A stretch of DNA of 64,000 bases from contig NZ_JABTCG010000004.1 of assembly GCF_014610845.1 (NCBI RefSeq), positions 124,001 to 188,000 of the forward strand. Direction: 5' to 3'. Positions 17,614 to 26,167 of this stretch are shown here, piece by piece. The first letter of the stretch is position 1. Each line of letters begins with the position of its first letter. The position numbers and the translations under genes were made by a program. Under the pieces are notes generated by a model. It was not told the origin of the DNA, made no database searches, and was given only the letters and a program-made list of their open reading frames with translations. This DNA is from Maribacter arenosus (GTDB lineage: Bacteria; Bacteroidota; Bacteroidia; Flavobacteriales; Flavobacteriaceae).

Positions 17614-18540
17614 TTATTGTAATTCAATATCAAATTGGGTCAAGGCTTTAAATTGATGCAACCTCTTGTTTATTTCATCCCGCTTAAGATCTACCATTCT
17701 TTCTGTGCCGAAACGTTCTACACAGAAAGAAGCCAAGTTGGACCCATGGATTACCGCATTTTTTATATTGTTGAATGATGCATTCCCGGTTGCCGCCAAA
17801 TATCCGGCAAATCCACCTGCAAAGGTATCACCAGCCCCTGTGGGATCGAACACTTCTTCCAAAGGTAGCGCTGGCGCAAAGAAAACATCGTCTTTATGAA
17901 ACAACAATGCGCCATGTTCGCCTTTTTTGATCACCACATATTTAGGTCCCATTTTCTGGATTTCCTCTGCCGCCTTTACCAAGGAATACTCATGTGTGAG
18001 TTGACGGGCTTCCCCATCATTGATGGTAATAATATCGGTATGTTTAATAACGCGCATCAACTCTTCGAGGGTATTATCCATCCAAAAATTCATGGTGTCA
18101 AGAATAACCAACTTGGGCCTTTTTGTCATTTGATCAATAACACTCATTTGAATGTCCGGGTGTAAATTACCCAACATGACAACATCGGCGGTTGTAAAAT
18201 TTTGGGGCACCACTGGTTTGAAATCGGCCAAGGTGTTCAATTCGGTCACCAATGTATCCCTAGAATTCAAATCGTTGTGGTATTTGCCTTTCCAGAAAAA
18301 GGTTTTACCCCCTTTTACCACTTCGAGTGATGTAATATCGATATTCTTATTCTTAAGCAAATCGATATATTCTTGCGGAAAATCATCGCCAACGATAGAT
18401 ACAATTGCTGATTGCACGTCAAATTGGGAGGCTGCGAGGCCAATAAAGGTTGCTGCACCACCCAAAATCTTATCTGTCTTCCCAAAAGGAGTTTCAATAG
18501 CATCGAAGGCAACGGTACCGACAATCAACAATTTTCCCAT
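17614..18540 (-). CDS. PfkB-family sugar/nucleoside kinase
   Basis: The start is taken at the ATG at 18540 (MGKLLIVGTVAFDAIETP), because the 14 upstream residues do not look like family sequence. This gives 308 residues. The ribokinase fold has an N-terminal LGGAATFIGLAAS substrate loop and a C-terminal VFDPTGAGDTFAGGFAGYLA motif with the catalytic Asp and anion hole. The substrate is not clear; adenosine/nucleoside or ribose-type substrates would fit the purine neighbours (PurF downstream, PurN upstream), but this is inference. Its promoter overlaps an 18-bp palindrome. Confidence 0.85.
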   Translation of the reverse strand: MGKLLIVGTVAFDAIETPFGKTDKILGGAATFIGLAASQFDVQSAIVSIVGDDFPQEYIDLLKNKNIDITSLEVVKGGKTFFWKGKYHNDLNSRDTLVTELNTLADFKPVVPQNFTTADVVMLGNLHPDIQMSVIDQMTKRPKLVILDTMNFWMDNTLEELMRVIKHTDIITINDGEARQLTHEYSLVKAAEEIQKMGPKYVVIKKGEHGALLFHKDDVFFAPALPLEEVFDPTGAGDTFAGGFAGYLAATGNASFNNIKNAVIHGSNLASFCVERFGTERMVDLKRDEINKRLHQFKALTQFDIELQ

Positions 18541-18557
18541 CAATTGAAATTTTGGTG

Positions 18558-18565
18558 CAAATATA
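18558..18565 (-). promoter_or_regulatory. -7 box of the PfkB kinase gene
   Basis: The minus strand reads TATATTTG, a full match to TAnnTTTG, 17 nt upstream of the ATG at 18540. Confidence 0.55.
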
Positions 18566-18567
18566 CA

Positions 18568-18585
18568 GTATTGGAATTCCAATAC
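18568..18585. promoter_or_regulatory. 18-bp perfect palindrome upstream of the PfkB gene (candidate operator)
   Basis: GTATTGGAATTCCAATAC is a perfect palindrome starting 3 bp upstream of the -7 box, so it covers the -10 to -30 interval of the promoter. That placement suits a dimeric repressor site. No regulator gene is adjacent. Confidence 0.5.
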
Positions 18586-18734
18586 CCACCCCTGTTGATA
18601 TCAAATCATTAAATTTGTTGACAGGGATATTTTTTTGTTATAAAGGCTAAAAGAGCATCCTAATATATGTTACCTATTGCTTGCTCTGTGCCCATAATAG
18701 ACAAAAGGATTGATTGATTAGTAAGTGGTATATT

Positions 18735-19370
18735 TTACTTCCTCCCAAAATCAGCGGGAATTTCCCCCCAGGCCTTGGTTTCCCATTTTACGATAGGTGT
18801 GTCATAAGAGTTGGTTTTTAACCACGTTATGGCCCTCCGCACCAAATCAAAAAGGGTTTTGTTTTCAGCTGTTTCCTGTAATTTAGTGTTACAGGTCTTT
18901 TTTCGAACCCAACTCATAGCAGTTCTCGAGTCGGTATAGATAATACGATCACTCTTCTTCTGCTTTAAAAAGGCCAACCCATGTACAATGGCCAAAAATT
19001 CCCCAATATTATTGGTTCCCTGTTTAAACGGCCCTTGCTTGAACAGTTTTTTGCCGGTTTTCGTATCGACCCCTTGGTATTCCATAATACCGGGATTTCC
19101 ACTCGAAGCGGCATCAACAGCGATGGAATGAAAATCAGGCTCCCCGATTATAAGAAGTTGTTCTTGGGTTAAGCTTGGGGCCGTATTCTTTTTCCCCTTA
19201 TATTCCTCATAGTTGGAGTTATAGGCTTTTTTGGCCTGGTCAAAGGTGGGGAACGATTTATATTGGGCCCCTTTATAACCTGTTATCGCTGCCTTACAAT
19301 CTTCCCAGGTGGTGTAGACCCCGGGTCTTTTTCCTTTCCAGACGACATAGAATTTATCCTTTTTTGCCAT
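18735..19370 (-). CDS. rnhA: Ribonuclease HI with viroplasmin N-terminal domain
   Basis: The 211-residue protein opens with a caulimovirus viroplasmin/RNase H1 N-terminal domain (FYVVWKGKRPGVYTTW, residues 7-22). This binds RNA-DNA hybrids. The RNase H domain follows with catalytic Asp86 (VDAASSGNPG), Glu124 (NNIGEF), Asp147 (IYTDS) and Asp207 (PADFG). It removes RNA from RNA-DNA hybrids such as R-loops and primers. Its ATG shares one base with the purN stop (TAATG), so translation is probably coupled to purN. Confidence 0.93.
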   Translation of the reverse strand: MAKKDKFYVVWKGKRPGVYTTWEDCKAAITGYKGAQYKSFPTFDQAKKAYNSNYEEYKGKKNTAPSLTQEQLLIIGEPDFHSIAVDAASSGNPGIMEYQGVDTKTGKKLFKQGPFKQGTNNIGEFLAIVHGLAFLKQKKSDRIIYTDSRTAMSWVRKKTCNTKLQETAENKTLFDLVRRAITWLKTNSYDTPIVKWETKAWGEIPADFGRK

Positions 19371-19945
19371 TATTGGTCCAATAATAGTTGGGCTATGATT
19401 CTTGGAAAATGTTCATATTCCAGTGTATGTACTTTCTCTGCAATATCGTCGGCACTGTCTTCAGGAAGTATTGCTGTTTTCGCTTGATGTATGATGGCCC
19501 CTTCATCGTAATGCTCATTTACAAAGTGAATGGTAATTCCAGTTTCCGTTTCATTATTTTCTTTTACGGCATTGTGGACCTTTGGGCCATACATACCCTT
19601 ACCTCCATATTTTGGTAGCAAGGCGGGATGTATGTTGATAATTTTATTCGGGAAGGCCTCTATGATCTTTTCGGGTATTTTCCATAAAAAACCCGCAAGG
19701 ACGATTAGATTGGGATTTACACCTTTAAGAATGTCAAGTATGCAATCGGTTTCTTGAAAAGCAATTTTATTAAAATACAAAGCACTGACATTCAATTTGT
19801 TACATCGGTCTAAAACTTTGGCATCCCTTTTGTTAGTCAGTACCATGGCTATAGTAACTTTTGGCTTATCCTGAAAATACCGAATTATATTTTCAACGTT
19901 GGATCCAGAACCAGAGGCAAATAGAACAATTTGTTTGGTTTTCAA
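19370..19945 (-). CDS. purN: Phosphoribosylglycinamide formyltransferase
   Basis: This 191-residue GART transfers formyl from 10-formyl-THF to GAR in purine synthesis. It has the N-terminal GSGSN phosphate loop, NIHPALLPKYGGKGMYG with the catalytic Asn and His, and ITIHFVNEHYDEGAII with the catalytic Asp. The start is TTG at 19945 (KTKQIVLFASGSG follows directly); no in-frame ATG precedes it before a stop. It overlaps rnhA by one base. It is divergent from acpP, as in many Flavobacteriia. Confidence 0.93.
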   Translation of the reverse strand: MKTKQIVLFASGSGSNVENIIRYFQDKPKVTIAMVLTNKRDAKVLDRCNKLNVSALYFNKIAFQETDCILDILKGVNPNLIVLAGFLWKIPEKIIEAFPNKIINIHPALLPKYGGKGMYGPKVHNAVKENNETETGITIHFVNEHYDEGAIIHQAKTAILPEDSADDIAEKVHTLEYEHFPRIIAQLLLDQ

Positions 19946-20158
19946 AAATAATGGATTTTAATATGAAAAATAGTGTTGTTGTTTTCAGTATTCCGTAAAG
20001 AAAAAGAACCCGGATTATAGAACATAGCAGGCACATTGTAATAAAAAAGGGCTATAATTGACGATCTATGTACTTTTCCTTAAAACGTTACCTAAGAAAT
20101 TATTTTGGGCTAAATTAATACTCTTGTGTTTAAATTTCTTAAATTACTAGACATTTTA

Positions 20159-20199
20159 ACCTTAAAAGGTAATATTAATACCAAAGTTTTTTATTTTTG
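20159..20199 (+). promoter_or_regulatory. Promoter region of acpP with inverted repeat
   Basis: TATTTTTG (20192-20199) matches TAnnTTTG exactly, 33 nt before the acpP ATG. An inverted repeat ACCTT-AA-AAGGT (20159-20170) lies where the -33 element would be. Whether it binds a lipid regulator is unknown. Confidence 0.5.
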
Positions 20200-20232
20200 C
20201 CAACAATTTAAATTTTTAAAACCAATATTATT

Positions 20233-20466
20233 ATGTCAGACATTGCATCAAGAGTTAAGGCTATCATCGTTGATAAGTTAGGAGTTGATGAAAACGAAGT
20301 TGTATCAGAAGCTAGCTTTACCAACGACTTAGGGGCAGATTCACTGGATACGGTTGAGTTGATTATGGAGTTCGAGAAAGAATTCGATATTCAAATCCCT
20401 GATGATCAAGCTGAAAATATCGCAACAGTTGGCCAGGCCATAAGCTATATAGAAGAAGCAAAGTAA
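20233..20466 (+). CDS. acpP: Acyl carrier protein
   Basis: The 77-residue acidic protein has the phosphopantetheine attachment Ser in [15 protein letters not shown] (Ser37 region), normal length and helical layout. It carries acyl chains as thioesters during type II fatty-acid synthesis in the cytosol. fabF follows after 101 nt that include a terminator-like hairpin, and the set acpP-fabF-rnc is a common bacterial arrangement. Confidence 0.97.
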   Translation: MSDIASRVKAIIVDKLGVDENEVVSEASFTNDLGADSLDTVELIMEFEKEFDIQIPDDQAENIATVGQAISYIEEAK

Positions 20467-20495
20467 TCCTATGATTTCTTGAATACGTTGATAAT

Positions 20496-20534
20496 TATCC
20501 ATGCGGTAAATATGCTGCATGGATATTTTTATTT
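20496..20534 (+). terminator. Terminator-like hairpin between acpP and fabF
   Basis: TATCCATGC (20496-20504) and GCATGGATA (20517-20525) form a 9-bp stem followed by TTTTTATTTAA. As part of an otherwise co-directional run, it probably lets most transcripts stop after acpP, giving more ACP than FabF. Confidence 0.65.
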
Positions 20535-20567
20535 AATTTCACTTGGCTTAATACTAAAGTTAGTTCA

Positions 20568-21818
20568 ATGCAATTAAAGCGAGTTGTAGTTACAGGATTG
20601 GGTGCGTTAACACCTATTGGCAATACTATCAGTGAGTACTGGGACGGTTTGGTTAATGGTAAAAGTGGTTCTGCGCCTATAACTTACTTCGATACCGAAA
20701 AGTTCAAGACCAAGTTTGCCTGTGAACTTAAAAACTTCAATGCCGAAGATTTTTTTGACAGAAAGGAAGCACGTAAACTAGACCGCTTTGCACAATATGC
20801 CCTGGTTTCCTCTGATGAGGCGATACTTGATTCCAATTTGGACCTTAATGTTATCGACAAATTCCGGGTAGGTGTAATCTGGGGCGCAGGTATTGGTGGT
20901 TTAGAGACCTTTCAAAACGAGGTAATAAACTTTGCACAAGGTGATGGTACCCCAAGGTTCAATCCTTTTTTTATCCCTAAAATGATTGCGGATATCGCCC
21001 CCGGCAATATATCGATCAAGCATGGATTTATGGGTCCTAATTATACAACAGTATCTGCCTGTGCTTCATCGGCCAATGCGATGATCGATGCGTTGAACTA
21101 TATTCGTTTGGGCCATTGCGATGTTATTGTTTCTGGTGGTAGTGAAGCTGCCGTTACCTTGGCTGGTATGGGAGGATTCAATGCCATGCATGCACTTTCA
21201 ACCAGAAATGAGAGTCCTGAAACAGCTTCAAGACCATTCGATGCCACTAGGGATGGCTTTGTTTTGGGAGAGGGCGCTGGAGCGCTTGTATTAGAGGAAT
21301 ATGAGCATGCCAAGGCAAGAGGTGCTAAAATATATGCAGAGGTACTTGGTGGGGGAATGTCCAGTGATGCCTATCATATGACCGCACCACATCCTGAGGG
21401 TATAGGAGTAGTCCAGGTTATGAAAAACTGCTTAAGGGATGCAGGGTTACAACCTGAGGATATTGATACCATCAACACACACGGTACTTCAACACCCTTG
21501 GGAGATGTTGCCGAACTATTGGCCATATCCGAGGTTTTTGGAGCGCATGCACCAAAAATCAATATCAATTCTACAAAATCAATGACCGGCCATTTGTTAG
21601 GTGCAGCAGGTGCGATTGAGGCCATAGCATCCATATTGTCTATGGAACATGGTATTGTTCCTCCTACGATAAACCATACGACGGTTGATGAAAATATTGA
21701 CCCAAAGCTCAACCTTACCTTAAATAAGGCACAAAAAAGGGATGTTAAAATAGCGATGAGCAATACCTTTGGGTTTGGTGGTCATAATGCATGTGTTGTT
21801 TTTAAGAAAATCAGTTAA
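20568..21818 (+). CDS. fabF: 3-oxoacyl-[ACP] synthase II
   Basis: The 416-residue condensing enzyme has a Cys-His-His triad: Cys in TVSACASSANAM, His in NTHGTSTPLGD and His in STKSMTGHLLGAAGAIE. It has the usual KASII length and ends with the Gly-rich NTFGFGGHNACVVF. It elongates acyl-ACP with malonyl-ACP. rnc starts 8 nt after its stop. Confidence 0.96.
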   Translation: MQLKRVVVTGLGALTPIGNTISEYWDGLVNGKSGSAPITYFDTEKFKTKFACELKNFNAEDFFDRKEARKLDRFAQYALVSSDEAILDSNLDLNVIDKFRVGVIWGAGIGGLETFQNEVINFAQGDGTPRFNPFFIPKMIADIAPGNISIKHGFMGPNYTTVSACASSANAMIDALNYIRLGHCDVIVSGGSEAAVTLAGMGGFNAMHALSTRNESPETASRPFDATRDGFVLGEGAGALVLEEYEHAKARGAKIYAEVLGGGMSSDAYHMTAPHPEGIGVVQVMKNCLRDAGLQPEDIDTINTHGTSTPLGDVAELLAISEVFGAHAPKININSTKSMTGHLLGAAGAIEAIASILSMEHGIVPPTINHTTVDENIDPKLNLTLNKAQKRDVKIAMSNTFGFGGHNACVVFKKIS

Positions 21819-21825
21819 TCATTTT

Positions 21826-22557
21826 ATGAATTTTGCATCCAATATATTCAATTCCCATTCCAAACAGGATGGGGATTTTTTTTTGGGGATTACCGAAATT
21901 CTGGGCTTTAAGCCGAAGAAACTGGAAATTTATAAAAAGGCCTTTTTGCATAGGTCGTTGAATAAAAAAGACAAAAAAGGCAACCCAATGAATTATGAAC
22001 GCCTTGAGTTTTTAGGCGATTCCATGCTAGGGACCATTATTTCGAGACATCTATACAATGAAGTTCCCGAAGGCGATGAGGGTTATCTTACCAAAATGCG
22101 TTCGAAAATCGTAAGTAGGGAACATTTGAACGAATTGGGCAAAGATCTGAACTTGATTAAATTTGTAGAGAGTAGAATTCCCAAAACCCATTTCGGCGAT
22201 AACATCCATGGCAATGTATTTGAAGCCTTGGTAGGGGCCATTTATTTGGATCGGGGCTACAAGTATTGTGAAAAATTCATTCATGAAAGGGTAATCGTGC
22301 CTTATGTTGATATAGAACAATTGGAAGGTAAGGTCATAAGCTATAAGAGTTTGATTATTGAATGGTGCCAAAAACAAAAAAAGACCTTTCACTTCGATGT
22401 ATATGAAGATACCGGGAACGATGAATTAAAGCATTTTGCGGTAAAGCTATCCATAGGGGATAAAGTGGTGGCAAAAGCACGGGCAACTTCTAAAAAGAAA
22501 GCAGAGGAACGCGCTTCAAAACGCGCATTTTTCGCCCTTCAAGATAGAATAGGGTAG
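21826..22557 (+). CDS. rnc: Ribonuclease III
   Basis: The start is the ATG at 21826 just after fabF; a longer reading frame from 21769 overlaps fabF and adds 19 residues unlike the family. The product has 243 residues. The signature YERLEFLGDSMLG is near residue 65, the second acidic cluster GNVFEALVGAIYLD is present, and a C-terminal dsRNA-binding domain ends ARATSKKKAEERASKRAFFAL. It cleaves double-stranded RNA, including rRNA precursors. Confidence 0.94.
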   Translation: MNFASNIFNSHSKQDGDFFLGITEILGFKPKKLEIYKKAFLHRSLNKKDKKGNPMNYERLEFLGDSMLGTIISRHLYNEVPEGDEGYLTKMRSKIVSREHLNELGKDLNLIKFVESRIPKTHFGDNIHGNVFEALVGAIYLDRGYKYCEKFIHERVIVPYVDIEQLEGKVISYKSLIIEWCQKQKKTFHFDVYEDTGNDELKHFAVKLSIGDKVVAKARATSKKKAEERASKRAFFALQDRIG

Positions 22558-22671
22558 CACAATATCAATTAATTGAAAAAACAGCATTTTTGTTTGAACA
22601 AAAATAGCTTTAGCCTTTAGGGGCTTAGGCAATATATTTTATTAATCCTATATTTACGTTTTTGAAGGCAT

Positions 22672-23136
22672 ATGGCGACAGTGCATAAAATTAGCGGGGA
22701 TTTTTACGAGGAATCCTTTACCCTAATCGCATTACATAGTACTATGCCCGATTTTTCGATAGTGTACGCTATTAATGAGGCACTCATGTCCTCATTTGTA
22801 AGGGTATCAAAAGATCTGGAATTGTCCGAATATGAGGCATTTCCATTTTTTGAATGGCAAGATGATAAACATGACAGGTATTGGACATTAATCTCCAATG
22901 AAAGCTTGAAGAAAGAGCGTTTGATGCGAGATGACCTTTTTCAAAATGAGCCCTCATATGCTAAACGCCATTTGATTCCGGAATACAAGGATGTCGATTA
23001 TTTTATCAAGATTGAACACGATGATGACTTAAATGAAGCACTTTTGTTAAAAAAATTAATGACCATACCAAGAATAATCACCGCATATAGTTTAAATGCG
23101 GATATTTTGAAATCAAGAAACAACTTAATTTTTTAG
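22672..23136 (+). CDS. IPExxxVDY family protein
   Basis: This 154-residue protein carries the family signature IPEYKDVDYF near residue 103. The family is restricted to Bacteroidota and has no assigned function. It has no signal peptide or membrane segment. It lies between rnc and pyk, 3 nt ahead of pyk, an arrangement seen repeatedly in Flavobacteriia, so it is probably co-transcribed with pyruvate kinase. Confidence 0.9.
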   Translation: MATVHKISGDFYEESFTLIALHSTMPDFSIVYAINEALMSSFVRVSKDLELSEYEAFPFFEWQDDKHDRYWTLISNESLKKERLMRDDLFQNEPSYAKRHLIPEYKDVDYFIKIEHDDDLNEALLLKKLMTIPRIITAYSLNADILKSRNNLIF

Positions 23137-23139
23137 TTA

Positions 23140-24582
23140 ATGTCAAATAAAAAAAAGACGAAAATAGTTGCAACGCTGGGTCCTGCTACAAGCACAAAGG
23201 AAGTTATAATTGACATGATAGAAGCCGGTGTTGATGTCTTTAGGATTAATTTCTCCCATGCCGACTATGAAGATGTAAAGGAACGTGTAAATATGATTCG
23301 TGAGATCAATACTGAAATGGATACCAATATTGCCATTTTAGGGGACTTGCAAGGACCTAAACTTAGGGTTGGAGTCATGGCTGAAGAAGTGGTTGTTGCT
23401 CCAGGTGACGAAATCACCTTTGTAACCGGGGAACCATTTGAAGGAAATTCTGAAAGGGTATATATGAACTATACCGCTTTTCCAAAAGATGTAAATCCCG
23501 GGGAGAGAATCTTGTTGGATGATGGGAAATTGATGTTCGAAGTGGTTTCAACGAATAAAAAAGACCAAGTAAAGGCCAAGGTGGTTCAAGGAGGACCATT
23601 GAAATCCAAAAAGGGAGTAAATTTACCGAATACCAATATTTCATTGCCCGCCCTTACCGAAAAAGACATTGAGGATGCCATTTTTGCCATTTCCTTGGAT
23701 GTCGATTGGATTGCTTTGTCCTTTGTTAGACATAGTCAAGACATTATCGACCTTCAAAATATCATCAAGGAGCATGCAAAACAGAAAATCCCGATTATTG
23801 CTAAAATCGAAAAACCGGAAGCGGTTGAAAATATAGATAAGATTGTCTCTTATTGTGACGGCTTAATGGTCGCCCGTGGCGATTTGGGTGTTGAAGTTCC
23901 TGCCCATGAGGTACCCTTGATTCAGAAAAAACTGGTTTTGCGCGCCAAAAAGGCCAGGATACCGGTTATTATTGCCACCCAAATGATGGAGACCATGATT
24001 ACCAGTCTAACCCCAACAAGGGCAGAAGTAAATGATGTGGCGAATTCAGTTATGGACGGCGCAGATGCGGTAATGCTTTCAGGGGAGACCTCAGTCGGCA
24101 ATTACCCTGTACAGGTTATTCAAAAAATGGCGAGTATCTTATCAAGTGTTGAGAATTCAGAGCTGATTTCAGTTCCACAAGAACCACCACATATTAGAAC
24201 CAATAGATATATCACCAAATCGGTATGTTACCATGCGGCCATCATGGCCAATGAGATAAAAGCCAAGGCCATCTCTACTTTAACCAATAGTGGCTATACG
24301 GCTTTTCAAATCTCTGCATGGAGACCCAGTGCCCTTATTCTGGTGTTTACCTCAAATAGGAGAATTTTAACCCAACTTAATTTACTTTGGGGAGTTAAGG
24401 CCTTTTATTACGATAAGTATGTTTCAACTGATGAGACCATTGAGGATGTGAATGGCATTGCGTGCAAAAAAGGGTATTTGGAAGTTGGCGATATGTTGAT
24501 CAGTTTGGCAGCTATGCCCATTAAAGATAAAGGAATGGTGAACACGCTTAGGGTCACAGAAATCCAGACGTGCAATATCTAA
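23140..24582 (+). CDS. pyk: Pyruvate kinase
   Basis: The 480-residue enzyme opens with KKTKIVATLGPATS. It has the K+/PEP-binding residues in RINFSHADYEDV, the catalytic Lys and metal-binding Glu in IIAKIEKPEAVENID, and MVARGDLGVEVP. ATQMMETM and MLSGETSVGNYPV follow, with a full C-terminal regulatory domain. It converts phosphoenolpyruvate and ADP to pyruvate and ATP, the last step of glycolysis. No terminator is evident downstream. Confidence 0.97.
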   Translation: MSNKKKTKIVATLGPATSTKEVIIDMIEAGVDVFRINFSHADYEDVKERVNMIREINTEMDTNIAILGDLQGPKLRVGVMAEEVVVAPGDEITFVTGEPFEGNSERVYMNYTAFPKDVNPGERILLDDGKLMFEVVSTNKKDQVKAKVVQGGPLKSKKGVNLPNTNISLPALTEKDIEDAIFAISLDVDWIALSFVRHSQDIIDLQNIIKEHAKQKIPIIAKIEKPEAVENIDKIVSYCDGLMVARGDLGVEVPAHEVPLIQKKLVLRAKKARIPVIIATQMMETMITSLTPTRAEVNDVANSVMDGADAVMLSGETSVGNYPVQVIQKMASILSSVENSELISVPQEPPHIRTNRYITKSVCYHAAIMANEIKAKAISTLTNSGYTAFQISAWRPSALILVFTSNRRILTQLNLLWGVKAFYYDKYVSTDETIEDVNGIACKKGYLEVGDMLISLAAMPIKDKGMVNTLRVTEIQTCNI

Positions 24583-24894
24583 TCCTCTCCAAATTCGTTC
24601 GGATGCCATAAAACGGTTTTTTTTTGGAATGGTCAAGATTATTTGGAATTTTCATCAGCTTTACGCCACTTCTCGAAAGGATATGACAAATGAAATCTTG
24701 GCATATCGAGGCACTGTTCATATGCCATTCTGACATTTCCCATTAGGACTTTTTTAATAATCAAGAGGTATAAATCTTAAGGAATTTATAAAACTGATTA
24801 TGGTTGTATCCCAAGTTCGGTTTCGGCATTCATTTTGCCTAGATGATTATGTTTTAAATGTAAAAATTGATTGTCTAACTAAATTTTTGTATTT
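24583..24894. other. Intergenic region pyk-hsp20
   Basis: No gene is supported in these 312 bases. A 7-bp inverted repeat GGCATAT/ATATGCC (24700-24706 and 24720-24726) with a 13-nt loop is the only clear structure. No CIRCE-like operator was seen ahead of hsp20. Confidence 0.5.
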
Positions 24895-25371
24895 ATGGGT
24901 ACTTTAGTAAAAACTGGAAATGGGAGTTTGGCAAAAACAACTACCAGTGGCCAAACTTTCCCAACGTGGTCTACTTGGATGGATGAACTATTCAATCGGG
25001 ATTTACCTTCTGTTTTCACTTCCAACTTCAATACAGGGATAACGCTCCCAAAGGTGAACATCAGGGAAACCAAGGACGCCTATTTTGTTGATATGGCCGT
25101 ACCAGGAATGAAAAAATCTGATTTCCATATCGATTTAGACAATAAAGTGTTATCTATTTCAACTGAATTGAATGAAAGGGATGAAAAGGAGATGGAAAAT
25201 TACACCCGAAGGGAATTTGGATATGCCTCGTTTAAACGTACATTTTCGCTGCCGGAAACCATCAAAGAGGAGAAGATAAAAGCAGCGTATACCGATGGTA
25301 TTCTAAGCATTCATCTTCCCAAGAAAGAGGAGGCCATTCAAAAACCGCCTCGAAATATTAAAATTTCATAA
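24895..25371 (+). CDS. Hsp20/alpha-crystallin small heat-shock protein
   Basis: The 158-residue protein has a variable N-terminus (about 45 residues with WSTWMDELF). The alpha-crystallin domain runs from LPKVNIRETKDAYFVDMAVPG to AAYTDGILSIHLPKK, with the conserved A-x-x-x-G-x-L signature. A short tail carries an I-K-I-type ending (NIKIS). It binds unfolding proteins without ATP in the cytosol. It has its own strong terminator, so it is monocistronic. Confidence 0.94.
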   Translation: MGTLVKTGNGSLAKTTTSGQTFPTWSTWMDELFNRDLPSVFTSNFNTGITLPKVNIRETKDAYFVDMAVPGMKKSDFHIDLDNKVLSISTELNERDEKEMENYTRREFGYASFKRTFSLPETIKEEKIKAAYTDGILSIHLPKKEEAIQKPPRNIKIS

Positions 25372-25376
25372 TCATT

Positions 25377-25420
25377 ATCAACGTAGATCGTCTTTGACGA
25401 TCTACGTTGATTTTTTTTTA
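25377..25420 (+). terminator. Intrinsic terminator of hsp20
   Basis: ATCAACGTAGATCGTC and GACGATCTACGTTGAT form a perfect 16-bp stem with loop TTT and then nine T. It starts 5 nt after the stop. Confidence 0.95.
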
Positions 25421-25620
25421 CAATGAACGTTTGTCCTTGCGGTGTTCATGAAGAAAGTAAGTTTTAATTAAAATTGCAACACACACCTAATCGGTTTTTT
25501 GTTGTGAACATATCGGAATCGGATATAGTAGTAAGCAGGAAGAATAGAAGAGATCCCAACTATTTTCGAAAACGATGTGCTAGAGCCCTAAATATTTTTT
25601 AATCTTAAAATTATGGTACT

Positions 25621-26118
25621 ATGAAAAAATATGGCCTACTGGTTCTATCTGCACTAGTAACCCTGAGTTGCAATAGCCAGGAAAAGAAAAATGAGGATAA
25701 AGACGAAATAAAGGGTAAAGAAGAAATTGCAGAAACCCCAAAGGGTAGTTGGAAGGTCAATAGGGAATTCGATGAGGACGGCAACCTTATACGTTACGAC
25801 TCCATCTATTCATGGTCCTCAAATACAGATTTAAATGATCTGGCTTCCATGAATAAGGATAGTGTCCTGAAATCGATGCAATCAAGGTTCTATAGGAGTT
25901 TTTCCGATTTTAATAGCGAAGGGTTCCCAGATATATTTGTGAGGGATTCTCTATTTACCAGACGGTTTTTTACCGACGATTTTTTTGAAAGTGAATTCGG
26001 TCAAGATTTTATGGATATTGACCGGGTTAGGGAACGAATGGAAAATATGCAGCGAAAGTTTTTGGAACGTTACCAATCTGAATTTGATGAATTTAAAGAA
26101 GATGGTTCTGATGGATAG
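25621..26118 (+). CDS. Hypothetical lipoprotein
   Basis: This 165-residue protein is not recognised. A lipoprotein signal peptide ends at LVTLSCNSQ, with Cys17 as the lipidation site, followed by a Lys/Glu-rich linker (EKKNEDKDEIKGKEE). The mature part is very acidic and rich in Phe, Asp and Glu (LFTRRFFTDDFFESEFGQDF) and ends in a likely helix (MENMQRKFLERYQSEFDEFKED). It stands alone between hsp20 and dinB. Function unknown. Confidence 0.75.
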   Translation: MKKYGLLVLSALVTLSCNSQEKKNEDKDEIKGKEEIAETPKGSWKVNREFDEDGNLIRYDSIYSWSSNTDLNDLASMNKDSVLKSMQSRFYRSFSDFNSEGFPDIFVRDSLFTRRFFTDDFFESEFGQDFMDIDRVRERMENMQRKFLERYQSEFDEFKEDGSDG

Positions 26119-26167
26119 TTCGTTGCTGAACGTAAACCGTTTAGGTATGTTACTATGACTGATGCCC

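Noticed and set aside
24554-24736. 60-codon minus-strand ORF after pyk
   Set aside because: No recognisable features, no promoter box, and partial overlap with the pyk end.
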